Source: Bacteroidota bacterium
Lineage (GTDB): Bacteria > Bacteroidota > Bacteroidia > Chitinophagales > Chitinophagaceae
Direction: 5' to 3'
Length of the DNA: 8,146 nucleotides
Assembly: GCA_029778965.1 (NCBI GenBank)
Contig: JAKPBL010000431.1
Location: forward strand, 1 to 8,146
Below, one piece after another: positions 1-6,194 of this stretch. The notes beneath the pieces are model-generated. The model did not search any database. It was not told the origin of the DNA and was given only the letters and a program-made list of their open reading frames with translations. The position numbers and the translations under genes were made by a program. The first letter of the stretch is position 1. Each line of letters starts with the position of its first letter.

Positions 1-1
1 C

Positions 2-337
2 CTCGACAAGCTCGACGAATTGCTGACGCGTTTACCCAACGTGATGGTAGAAATGGGAGCCGTGATCGCCGAACTGGGTCGCCAGCCCCGGCGCGCCCGT
101 GCTTTCTTCGAGAAATACCAGAACCGGATCCTGTTCGGGAAAGACAGTTGGGTACCCAGCGAGTATGCTACCTATTTCCGGGTGCTGGAAACCGAAGACG
201 AATACTTTCCTTACCATAAACGTTACCATGCATTTTGGCGGATGTACGGTATGGGGTTGCCCGACAATATCCTTAAAAAGGTGTACGCGGAAAATGCAAT
301 GAAGTTATTCCCCATGCTACCGCTTACAACCAACTAG
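2..337 (+). CDS. Amidohydrolase (Amidohydro_2-like), C-terminal fragment
   Basis: The reading frame is open from base 2 and stops at TAG 335-337, so only about the last 111 residues are present; the true start lies before the window. The segment NVMVEMGAVIAELGRQPRRA followed by a Phe-rich helix, then RILFGKDSW and a final helix ending NAMKLFP, is typical of the last strands and helices of the TIM-barrel metal-dependent hydrolase family Amidohydro_2. In that family the Asp of the 'LFG-x-D' strand (here GKDSW) is an active-site residue, and the C-terminal 'I..xN...LF' helix closes the barrel. No signal or membrane segment is visible in what remains. The metal-binding HxH and His residues are outside the window, so the substrate cannot be judged. 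The gene converges on the phosphodiesterase gene with a 1-bp gap and no visible terminator between them. Confidence 0.8.
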   Translation, partial: LDKLDELLTRLPNVMVEMGAVIAELGRQPRRARAFFEKYQNRILFGKDSWVPSEYATYFRVLETEDEYFPYHKRYHAFWRMYGMGLPDNILKKVYAENAMKLFPMLPLTTN

Positions 338-338
338 C

Positions 339-1613
339 CTATTGTTTGGCGACAGGCGGCAACACCCAGCGGTTCAAACTATTGTCCACGCCTTCCAGCA
401 CTATTTTGGTGAACTCCGGGTGATTGGCCCATGGAATGCTGGCATGCCGCTGTGAAGCGGGCACTTCAGCAGCGAGTGTATAATCGTCTTTGCCACCGGT
501 CTTATACTGGTTGCTGTTACTGATCCAGATTTTTACGGTTGATTTGTCGGCGGGGTTTAAAGGCGTCCACTCGATGTCTAGTTTGTTCTGGAAAGCATTG
601 ACCTGCATATCGATCAGCGACACAGGGCCGGTCAGGGGAATGCCGTCTGTTTCGCGGCGAACTGCGTCGGGTACCTGTATCTGCATAAACCGGGCGATGG
701 TGGGGAATATGTCGACTATACCGGGTTTCCTGAAGTTCGGATATGCATTGATGTTAGCCAGGCTGGTTACCATCCAGGTGCTTCGTTGCCTGTCGGATTG
801 GCCGCCATGTCCCTTCCCGTCTTTCTCACTGCGCCCGTGATCGGTAGTGATCACCAGCAGCCACTCTTCGCCGAAGGCCTGCTCACGGTAACGGATAGCC
901 GACCAGAGCCGGCCCATCTGCGCGTCGAGCATGCCGACAGCCTTATAAAAGGGCTCGCTGTCGCCGTACATATGGCCCATGTCGTCGGTATATTCCAGGT
1001 ACACCCAGGTAAGATCGGGCGCCTGGGTCCTGATCCCGTTCACCGCGGCATCCACCACCGTTTCGTCAATGCGATGCATGAAATCGCGCTGCGTATCATG
1101 CGGAAAGCGAAGGGTGTCGAGCTCAAAGCCGTCGGCGTGGTAATCGACGTGCAGGTTGCCGGTTTGCGGCAGCCCGTCGCCCACCAGCCTGGTGCAGTTG
1201 TCGAGCCAGCTCGAATAAACAGCGATCTTGCCCGCGGGGTATTGCTCTTTGTACAACCTGAAAATAGTGGGGTAGTGGTAGTTGGGCGCGGCGATGTCAT
1301 TGTCCCATACATTGTGCTTATTGGCCCAGGTGCCTGTCAGCAGGCTGTTGTACCCCACCGCTGAAATGGTGGGCGTTTCGGAATAAGTGTTTTTCGCGCC
1401 GCCCACAAAGGCACGCAGGTATTTCCCTCTTTTGGCAATGGCATCCATAGAAGGGGTGGATACTTTTTCGAGCACGTCGGCGGGAATGCCGTCGGCGATG
1501 ACGAATACTGTTTTTTTGCGCGGTGGTTTTTGTGCGGATGCAGGGTGAAATGCAAACAAAAAGACGGAAACCAGCAGAAATGCGCCTTTCCAGGTACTGA
1601 CAGGTATTTTCAT
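339..1613 (-). CDS. Secreted alkaline phosphatase family protein (type I phosphodiesterase/nucleotide pyrophosphatase-like)
   Basis: This 424-residue protein starts at the ATG ending at 1613. Residues 1-28 form a signal peptide: a basic start, a hydrophobic stretch from about 10 to 22, and a probable cut after PASA-Q28, so it is exported to the periplasm or beyond. The mature part has alkaline phosphatase superfamily motifs in order: FVIADG with metal-binding Asp41; TPTISAVGYNSLLTGT (80-95), where alignment to NPP enzymes puts the nucleophile at Ser84 (Thr82 is the alternative); YTDDMGHMYG (208-217) with Asp210 and His214; TTDHGR with Asp258-His259; and GHGG with His269. The last 90 or so residues look like a small beta domain (Fn3-like), common in Bacteroidota members. 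The family hydrolyses phosphodiester or pyrophosphate bonds using two zinc ions; the substrate here is unknown. It lies downstream of the NahK-like kinase on the same strand, 71 bp away, with a palindromic hairpin between them, so co-transcription is possible but unproven. Confidence 0.87.
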   Translation of the reverse strand: MKIPVSTWKGAFLLVSVFLFAFHPASAQKPPRKKTVFVIADGIPADVLEKVSTPSMDAIAKRGKYLRAFVGGAKNTYSETPTISAVGYNSLLTGTWANKHNVWDNDIAAPNYHYPTIFRLYKEQYPAGKIAVYSSWLDNCTRLVGDGLPQTGNLHVDYHADGFELDTLRFPHDTQRDFMHRIDETVVDAAVNGIRTQAPDLTWVYLEYTDDMGHMYGDSEPFYKAVGMLDAQMGRLWSAIRYREQAFGEEWLLVITTDHGRSEKDGKGHGGQSDRQRSTWMVTSLANINAYPNFRKPGIVDIFPTIARFMQIQVPDAVRRETDGIPLTGPVSLIDMQVNAFQNKLDIEWTPLNPADKSTVKIWISNSNQYKTGGKDDYTLAAEVPASQRHASIPWANHPEFTKIVLEGVDNSLNRWVLPPVAKQ

Positions 1614-1626
1614 GGCTGCTATTATA

Positions 1627-1657
1627 GCGCCAAATTACTGTTTACAGTTGCTGGCGC
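1627..1657. repeat. Nested inverted repeat (hairpin) between kinase and phosphodiesterase genes
   Basis: The outer arms GCGCCA (1627-1632) and TGGCGC (1652-1657) are perfectly complementary, and so are the inner arms ACTGT (1637-1641) and ACAGT (1644-1648). An internal asymmetric loop (AATT against TGC) separates the two. A second short palindrome, GCTAT-T-ATAGC (1618-1628), abuts it on the side of the phosphodiesterase gene, whose ATG is 13 bases beyond the hairpin. On the - strand no U-run follows the stem, so it is a poor intrinsic terminator for the upstream kinase gene. It could be an operator or an mRNA 5' hairpin for the phosphodiesterase gene. Confidence 0.5.
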
Positions 1658-1684
1658 AGGTTAAGTTTTTGTGTACAGCGCCGT

Positions 1685-2779
1685 TTATTGTATGGCATCA
1701 ATTTGTTGCTCCAGGATATGCTGCAGCGCCGGCTCAGCTTCATTGAGCTTTTTGAGCAATTCGATCTGGTTGCAACCCCTCACATAATTGTGGTAAGGAT
1801 ACCTGGCGCCATAATAAACGTCGTTGTTGAAATGATCTGTCAGGAATCGGATGGCCTGCATATAGATCATGATTTTACCCGCAAAAACAAAATGCGCTTT
1901 TTCGGCCGTCGTCAGCTCCTCTTTCATCTCCTGGAAGTAGCCTTTCACGATGGCCGCGAAGATCGGGATGCGGATGGCGATTTTGGTAAAATCCTTTTCT
2001 TCTTCGCTGACGGGCGACAGATACGTGCGCAGCATATCGCCCACATCACTGAAAAAATAGCCAGGCATAACGGTATCGAGGTCGATCACGCAGATGCCTT
2101 TTTTGTTTTTATCGAGCAGTACGTTGCTGATCTTGGTATCGTGGTGCATCACCCGCACGGGGTATAGGGTGGGGTGGTTACATATATGTTCGTATTCATC
2201 GACGATAGCGGCCTGCGACCGTATGAAGTCGATGGCGTCGGTTGCTTCGGCAATGCGGGTGGCGTCGCCATGCAGCAGGGTGCTCTTGAACTGGTCGTAT
2301 CGCAAACGCAGGTTGTGGAAATCGGGCAGGGTAACCTTGAGTCGCTGCGGGTCGAAATCAGCCAGCCGCGCCGTGAAACGGCCGAATTGTACAGCCGCTT
2401 CGAATGCCTCACCGGCATTGCCCACCACGTCGATCGATTGTGAGCCCTGTACATAGGGTGTAAGCCGGTAATAACCCATTTCTTCGTTCCAGAACATGGT
2501 TTGCTGCCGGCGGTTGGCCAGGGGATGCACAAAAAAATAATCCGGGTGATGTTGCTGCAGGTGCGTATTGATCAGCCGCAGGTTTTCGGCGATATCCTCC
2601 GGCCGGCGAAAAACATCCTGGTTGATTTTTTGCAGGATGAATTGCTGGTCTCCGCACTTGACAAGATATGTGGAATTGATCAATCCCGACCCGAAGGGCC
2701 TGTACGTCATATCTTCCAATGTAACGGGAAAATCGGCCAGAATGGTTTTGACAAGGTCTTGTTGCGCTATTGCATTCAT
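1685..2779 (-). CDS. APH-fold sugar kinase, N-acetylhexosamine 1-kinase (NahK)-like
   Basis: This 364-residue cytosolic protein has the aminoglycoside phosphotransferase / choline kinase fold. The nucleotide loop FGSGLINSTY (29-38) and the strand FILQKIN with Lys51 form the N-lobe. The Brenner-type catalytic motif HHDTKISNVLLD (212-223) gives catalytic Asp214 and Asn219, and IDLDTVMPG (232-240) carries the Mg-binding Asp233. DVGD (245-248) follows. The combination 'GSG-INxTY ... HxDTKxxNVL ... IDLDTVMPG' closely matches NahK of bifidobacteria (about 360 residues), which phosphorylates GlcNAc/GalNAc at C1; AmgK of Pseudomonas, an anomeric MurNAc/GlcNAc kinase, is a related possibility. The exact sugar is inference. 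The start is the ATG ending at 2779, which places the GSG loop at the normal distance from the N terminus. The gene stands between the anti-sigma gene (81 bp upstream) and the phosphodiesterase gene (71 bp downstream), all on -. The two amino-sugar enzymes encoded further right fit a role in amino-sugar salvage. Confidence 0.82.
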   Translation of the reverse strand: MNAIAQQDLVKTILADFPVTLEDMTYRPFGSGLINSTYLVKCGDQQFILQKINQDVFRRPEDIAENLRLINTHLQQHHPDYFFVHPLANRRQQTMFWNEEMGYYRLTPYVQGSQSIDVVGNAGEAFEAAVQFGRFTARLADFDPQRLKVTLPDFHNLRLRYDQFKSTLLHGDATRIAEATDAIDFIRSQAAIVDEYEHICNHPTLYPVRVMHHDTKISNVLLDKNKKGICVIDLDTVMPGYFFSDVGDMLRTYLSPVSEEEKDFTKIAIRIPIFAAIVKGYFQEMKEELTTAEKAHFVFAGKIMIYMQAIRFLTDHFNNDVYYGARYPYHNYVRGCNQIELLKKLNEAEPALQHILEQQIDAIQ

Positions 2780-2789
2780 CGGCAGCTAA

Positions 2790-2819
2790 CTTACACGATT
2801 CAGGCCAATATAGTGTAAG
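2790..2819. repeat. Inverted repeat upstream of the NahK-like kinase gene
   Basis: CTTACAC (2790-2796) and GTGTAAG (2813-2819) are perfect 7-base inverted arms separated by 16 bases. The repeat begins 10 bases upstream of the kinase ATG. The size and spacing suit a dimeric regulator operator, or a weak mRNA hairpin at the start of the transcript. On the - strand TATATTGG (a one-mismatch Bacteroidota -7 element, TAnnTTTG) overlaps the far arm and spacer, but no TTG box lies at the right distance. The function is unproven. Confidence 0.35.
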
Positions 2820-2860
2820 CAACCGTTTGTTTTTGGGGCGATTTTTTACATTTTATCTAT

Positions 2861-3385
2861 TCAGGTGGTACGCCTTTTTCTTTGCGCCAGGAGCCGGTCG
2901 AGCAGGAAAAGGGCGAGGAGGGCATTTATAATGAGAAAGCCGGTTACCAAATGCGGACTGGACAGCCAATTGAACGAAGGGATGGCGGGCGACAATTTGT
3001 CTATTTTCCAGCCAGGTGCTGCCCATTGAACCGATGACCAGTCGGTGGCTGCCATCACATACCCGGTCAGCGCCAGCAGCAGGCCCAGCACAAAGCCGGC
3101 GATGCCATAAATAACTTTTTTATTGATATAGGTTGCCGCTGCCGGCGCCATGCGGTGCCGGCCGATCTCTTCCATAACATTTTTAGTGAACCGGAGGGAA
3201 GGAGCGGATAGCAGGATCGATTCCGGCAACTGGCGGTGGATAGCCAGCAACTGCTCGTAATCCGTTTTCCATACCGGGTCGTTCAGGAGATGGGCTTCTA
3301 CCAACTCCTTTTCAGCGGGCAGGCAATGGCCGTCGATATAGGCCCAGAGCAGCCTGTCTTTCTCGGAAGCGTCTTGCATATCCAT
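2861..3385 (-). CDS. Probable membrane anti-sigma factor (zinc-less ZAS-like N terminus)
   Basis: This 174-residue protein starts 20 bp after the sigma factor stop codon on the same strand, the usual arrangement for an anti-sigma partner. The N-terminal part, LLWAYIDGHCLPAEKELVEA (12-31) and HLLNDPVWKTDYEQL (32-46), follows the pattern of anti-sigma domains ('L..YIDG.L...E...VE.HL'). The Hx3CxxC zinc motif is absent: His32 is present, but the Cys positions are Asp36 and Trp39. A helix to about residue 78 is followed by a first membrane helix (about 91-112), a Trp-rich loop of about 30 residues, and a second membrane helix (about 146-162) ending in a basic tail LLAQRKRRTT. I infer that the N-terminal domain holds the sigma factor at the inner membrane until a signal arrives. 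No protease site can be named. There is no Shine-Dalgarno site; translation from the joint mRNA with the sigma gene is likely. Another ATG two codons downstream is possible. Confidence 0.75.
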   Translation of the reverse strand: MDMQDASEKDRLLWAYIDGHCLPAEKELVEAHLLNDPVWKTDYEQLLAIHRQLPESILLSAPSLRFTKNVMEEIGRHRMAPAAATYINKKVIYGIAGFVLGLLLALTGYVMAATDWSSVQWAAPGWKIDKLSPAIPSFNWLSSPHLVTGFLIINALLALFLLDRLLAQRKRRTT

Positions 3386-3405
3386 GGTTTAAAATTAATC
3401 AATTG

Positions 3406-3993
3406 TCAATAGTGTTCAAGGTCTTTGATTTCGGCCGCGAAATGTTTTTCCATTTTCTCCCTTAGCCGCTGCCGCGCCCGGTGCAGCCGCACTTTAACGG
3501 TATTGGTTTCCTGCCCCAGTATATACGCTATCTCCTCGAGGCTTTGCTCTCCTTTGTAAAACAGCGTAATCACCTGCGCATCGTCTTTGCTCAACAAGCC
3601 GATCGCATCGTTGACCAGGCTTATTTTCGATTTTTTTTCTATTTGGTTGGCGATGGGCCCGCCGGCCAGTTGCAGGGCGGCCAGCGATACCTTTTCATTA
3701 TCGAGCGACTGCAGGTTAGGTTTTCTTTTCCGTAAAAAGCTTAGGCAGGTGGTGCTGGCAATGGTATATAGCCAGGTGCTGAATTTACTCTCGCCCCTGA
3801 AATCTGCCAGGCTGCGATAGGCTTTCACGAATACATCCTGCGCCAGTTCTTCCGCATCTTCCCGGTTTTCAACATAACGCAATACAATGCTGAAAACCAA
3901 CTGCTGGTAACGGTTTACCAGTCCGGCATACGCCGGGCTGTTCCCCTGTTTTACCAACTGGATGATATCATTGTCTGGTAGTGCCGGATGCAT
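3406..3993 (-). CDS. ECF-type RNA polymerase sigma factor
   Basis: This 195-residue protein has the two-domain layout of group 4 (ECF) sigma factors. Region 2 spans about residues 25-91 and includes VENREDAEELAQDVFVKAY (41-59) and the DNA-melting stretch KFSTWLYTIASTTCLSFLRK (70-89). A linker of about 40 residues follows. Region 4 spans about 130-181, with LSKDDAQVITLFY (134-146), the helix SLEEIAYILGQ and the recognition helix TNTVKVRLHRARQRLREKM (163-181). Regions 1 and 3 are absent, as expected. I chose the ATG ending at 3993. A longer frame could begin at TTG 4026, but that stretch carries an ECF promoter-like motif with its -10 only 10 bases before this ATG, so TTG would lie inside the promoter. 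The stop is followed after 20 bp by the anti-sigma gene, indicating one operon. The promoter match suggests the protein activates its own gene and the divergent membrane-protein gene. Confidence 0.92.
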   Translation of the reverse strand: MHPALPDNDIIQLVKQGNSPAYAGLVNRYQQLVFSIVLRYVENREDAEELAQDVFVKAYRSLADFRGESKFSTWLYTIASTTCLSFLRKRKPNLQSLDNEKVSLAALQLAGGPIANQIEKKSKISLVNDAIGLLSKDDAQVITLFYKGEQSLEEIAYILGQETNTVKVRLHRARQRLREKMEKHFAAEIKDLEHY

Positions 3994-4003
3994 GGCTGTT
4001 AGG

Positions 4004-4033
4004 TTAGACGCCAGCTTTACCGGCAAGGTTACC
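4004..4033 (-). promoter_or_regulatory. Candidate ECF promoter of the sigma/anti-sigma operon
   Basis: Read on the - strand, GGTAAC (4033 to 4028) is followed after 17 bases by CGTCTAA (4010 to 4004). This has the 'AAC' -35 core and 'CGTC' -10 core typical of ECF promoters; B. subtilis SigX/SigM-type promoters share the TGTAAC/TGAAAC and CGTC pattern with 16-17 bases between. The -10 ends 10 bases before the ATG of the sigma gene, which predicts a leader of only a few bases. The same motif with the same spacing occurs twice on the opposite strand in the same intergenic region, which makes chance unlikely. The start point has not been measured. Confidence 0.65.
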
Positions 4034-4079
4034 GTTATTTCGGGAAATGGCCTGCCCGGGGAAAAGAATCATCATAAGC

Positions 4080-4111
4080 GGTAACCTGGCAACCGGTGCC
4101 GGCGTCTGATA
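4080..4111 (+). promoter_or_regulatory. Candidate ECF promoter P1 upstream of the DUF6249-like gene
   Basis: GGTAAC (4080-4085), 17 bases, then CGTCTGATA (4103-4111) on +. The -35 region, GGTAACCT, is identical to the one before the sigma gene. The predicted start near 4117-4119 would give a leader of about 115 bases before the ATG at 4233. It lies back to back with the - strand promoter, which accounts for the 9-base inverted repeat AGGTTACCG (4026-4034) / CGGTAACCT (4079-4087). Confidence 0.6.
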
Positions 4112-4159
4112 TTACGGAACCCGTCGCCCGCAACAGCGCCAACGGAAAATAATGGCAGG

Positions 4160-4191
4160 TGTAACCTGCGGCAGTGATCGGGTGTCTGATA
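4160..4191 (+). promoter_or_regulatory. Candidate ECF promoter P2 upstream of the DUF6249-like gene
   Basis: TGTAAC (4160-4165), 17 bases, then TGTCTGATA (4183-4191) on +. GTAACCTG and GTCTGATA recur exactly 80 bases after their counterparts in P1, while the sequence between the two boxes is largely different. The predicted start near 4197-4199 leaves a leader of about 35 bases before the ATG at 4233, a normal length. The small palindrome GCAGGT-GTA-ACCTGC (4155-4169) overlaps the -35 box and might be an operator. Confidence 0.55.
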
Positions 4192-4232
4192 CAACAACAA
4201 ACAACTATCAAAAAACAATAAAACCTGCATTT

Positions 4233-4571
4233 ATGGAAGAAATGATGGTCTTAATCGGCTTTCTTGGCTTTTTCGCGATGGTATTCGGTATCTGGTATCT
4301 CCGCAGTCGTGAAAACATGGCGTTGATCGACCGGGGCATGAACCCCCGCGATGTTAACAGCCGCCCCGCACCTTATAAAAGCCTTAAGGTAGGTCTGTTG
4401 CTGCTCGGCTCGGGTCTCGGGCTTGCAGTCGCCTATTTCATTACCCAATACGTATTACACGATTACGAAAACCCTGCTCTCTGGTTCGCCTTTATCGGCA
4501 TCGGTGGCGGATTGGGCCTGATCGCATCTTATAAAGTGGAGAAGAAGGAACTGCTGGATAAAAACGGATGA
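4233..4571 (+). CDS. Small DUF6249-like integral membrane protein
   Basis: This 112-residue protein has three predicted membrane helices: about 4-22 (VLIGFLGFFAMVFGIWYL from residue 6), 51-71, and 83-100 (Gly-rich, LWFAFIGIGGGLGLIASY). Between helices one and two lies a short polar loop with RENMALIDRGMNPRD (26-40), the pattern I associate with DUF6249 proteins of Bacteroidota. The C terminus is charged (KVEKKELLDKNG). No catalytic motif is visible and the function is unknown. The start at 4233 is preferred over an in-frame ATG at 4152: the extra 27 residues would be polar and unlike the family, and 4152 lies within the candidate P2 promoter. The gene is divergent from the sigma/anti-sigma unit and carries the same promoter motif twice, so it is probably a regulon member, perhaps an envelope stress or homeostasis component (inference). 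Confidence 0.75.
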   Translation: MEEMMVLIGFLGFFAMVFGIWYLRSRENMALIDRGMNPRDVNSRPAPYKSLKVGLLLLGSGLGLAVAYFITQYVLHDYENPALWFAFIGIGGGLGLIASYKVEKKELLDKNG

Positions 4572-4574
4572 TGG

Positions 4575-4606
4575 GAGACATGATTTATGGTCTCATTTAA
4601 TCTTTT
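4575..4606 (+). terminator. Candidate intrinsic terminator between convergent genes
   Basis: GAGA-CAT (4575-4581) pairs with ATG-TCTC (4587-4594, one bulged G at 4590) around the loop GATTT, followed by a U-rich tract ATTTAATCTTTT. It lies just after the DUF6249-like stop codon and overlaps the stop codon of the convergent protease gene. On the - strand a TTTTT run also follows about 10 bases after the stem, so it may act weakly in both directions. The stem is short and AT-rich, so strength is doubtful. Confidence 0.4.
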
Positions 4607-6194
4607 CCACCGCCAGTGCCACTGCCTTATCGTCCATGTTCACCACGCTGTAATATCCTTCATTTCGCCAGCGGTAGCGGGCCAGCAATGCTTTTAGCCG
4701 CTGTTGCAGAAAGTGCCTGTCTTTTTCCGTGAGCCCGAAAGTGGGAATGCCGTCTTTCTTGGCGGCGCTGATAAACCCGGCCCAGTCGGCTTCTGTCCAG
4801 TTGAAATCGCGGGCAAAAGACTGCGCATCTTTGTAGGCCGACAGCTTATCCATATTGTCCACGTAATAATGGTAAGTGAAGTTGCTCATTATATTGGTGC
4901 GGTAAAAGGCGGTAACTGCGCCGAGGACGGCTGTATCGGCCGATATGAAAAAGTCGGGTGTAATGCCGCCGCCGCCATATACTTTCTTGCCGCCGGGCGT
5001 GATGTATTCTTTTCCGTGCGGCGCTTTCAGGCTGCTGTCTGCATTCACCAGCTCGCCATGCTGGTAGCGGTTCAGCAGGTCGTTGTCGTAGGCGTCGATA
5101 CCCTGGTCGTATGGCTTCTGGATACTGCGGCCCAGCGGGGTATAATACCGGGCAACAGTAAGGCGAAGCGCTGAACCATCGCTCAAATCGTACTGTTCCT
5201 GCACCAGTCCTTTGCCGAAGCTGCGCCGGCCTACGATGCTGGCCCGGTCCCAGTCTTGCAGCGCACCTGCCAGCACCTCGCTGGCCGAAGCCGACGACTC
5301 GTCCAGCAGCAATACCAGGTTCCCGCTCTCAAACAGTCCCTTGCGCCGCGCGCGGAATTCCTGGCGCGGTACATGTGTTCCCTCGGTATATACGATGAGC
5401 TTGTCGCCGCTCAGGAACTCATCCGCCATTTCAATGGCTTCGTTTAAAATACCACCCCCGTTGCCCCGGAGGTCGAGTATCAGCGACTGCATGCCCTTTG
5501 CCTGCAGGCTCTCCAGGGCTTTCATGAATTCGGCGTAGGTGGTACCGGCAAATTTGCCGAGCCGGATATAGCCGATATCGCCCGACACCAGGTACCCTGC
5601 ATCGAGCGAGGGAAGGGGAATAGTGCCCCGCGTAATGGTGAACGGCTTTTTTTCGTTCTTGCGCAGCACTTCTACGGTTACCTGGCTGCCGCCCGGCCCC
5701 CGCAGCAGTTGGCGAATGCCTTCGCTGCTGATCCTGCCCGCTACTGAACTGTCGCCCACCCGCAGGAATTTGTCGCCCACCATCAGCCCCGCTTTTTCGC
5801 TCGGTCCGCCGTCGAGCACGCTTACCACGTTCACGGTGTCGTTGAATATCTGGAACTCGATGCCGATGCCCTGGAAATTGCCCTGCAGGTCTTCATTGAC
5901 CGCTTCCAGGCGGCGGGCGGGGATAAAGCTGCTGTGCGGGTCGAGCCTCGACAGCATGCTCTGGATGGCGTCGTTACCGAGGGTGTCGGTGTTAACGGTG
6001 TCGACGTATTTCATCATCACCAGGTCGTACACTTCCTGCAGGGGAGAGCGTTTCTGCCTGAATTCAAAAAGATTGCGGGCCGTATTGGTGTTATCACGCA
6101 GCTTATAGCCGAAAACCATGCCGATAACCATCACGATCGAAAACAACAGGGGAAGCCAAACCTGGAGTTTCTTTTTTTCGGGGGTCGATTTCAT
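4593..6194 (-). CDS. S41 family carboxy-terminal processing protease (CtpA/Prc-like)
   Basis: This 533-residue serine protease begins with a short basic stretch and one hydrophobic helix (about 12-30) without a clear cleavage site, so it is probably anchored in the inner membrane with its body in the periplasm. An N-terminal helical region contains LSRLDPHSSFIP (81-92), typical of the family. A PDZ domain follows (about 98-180, with GNFQGIGIEF and GPSEKAGLMVGD). The S41 core runs about 200-370: DLRGNGGG (241-248), DESSASASEVLAGALQDWDR (298-317) and GRRSFGKGLVQ (322-332). By spacing against E. coli Tsp (Ser-Asp-Lys at +0, +11, +25), the catalytic residues are Ser303, Asp314 and Lys328, all present. 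GGGGITPDFFI (about 411-421) ends the conserved part; about 110 C-terminal residues form a helical region of the kind seen in Bacteroidota CtpA proteins. The family cleaves proteins near their C termini in envelope quality control or processing; the substrate is unknown. It is divergent from the kinase-MurQ operon, with a 56-bp gap. Confidence 0.93.
   Translation of the reverse strand: MKSTPEKKKLQVWLPLLFSIVMVIGMVFGYKLRDNTNTARNLFEFRQKRSPLQEVYDLVMMKYVDTVNTDTLGNDAIQSMLSRLDPHSSFIPARRLEAVNEDLQGNFQGIGIEFQIFNDTVNVVSVLDGGPSEKAGLMVGDKFLRVGDSSVAGRISSEGIRQLLRGPGGSQVTVEVLRKNEKKPFTITRGTIPLPSLDAGYLVSGDIGYIRLGKFAGTTYAEFMKALESLQAKGMQSLILDLRGNGGGILNEAIEMADEFLSGDKLIVYTEGTHVPRQEFRARRKGLFESGNLVLLLDESSASASEVLAGALQDWDRASIVGRRSFGKGLVQEQYDLSDGSALRLTVARYYTPLGRSIQKPYDQGIDAYDNDLLNRYQHGELVNADSSLKAPHGKEYITPGGKKVYGGGGITPDFFISADTAVLGAVTAFYRTNIMSNFTYHYYVDNMDKLSAYKDAQSFARDFNWTEADWAGFISAAKKDGIPTFGLTEKDRHFLQQRLKALLARYRWRNEGYYSVVNMDDKAVALAVEKIK

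Noticed and set aside
786..1364. Long open frame on + (192 codons) opposite the phosphodiesterase gene
   Set aside because: It is antisense to a well-supported gene with all family motifs; its product has no recognisable domain and reflects GC-rich third positions.
2330..2356. GGTAACCTTG on + inside the NahK-like gene, a perfect match to the ECF -35 box
   Set aside because: At the required 17-base distance the sequence is CGAA, not CGTC, and it is antisense within a gene; it serves as an example of a chance -35 match.
3994..4026. TTG-initiated extension of the sigma factor
   Set aside because: It overlaps the candidate promoter of the gene and adds residues before a normal ECF N terminus.
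4026..4087. 9-base inverted repeat AGGTTACCG / CGGTAACCT as an operator or terminator
   Set aside because: The arms are fully explained as the -35 boxes of two divergent ECF-type promoters.
4152..4232. In-frame 27-residue N-terminal extension of the DUF6249-like protein
   Set aside because: It would place the start within a candidate promoter, is polar and low-complexity, and precedes a natural hydrophobic start at 4233.
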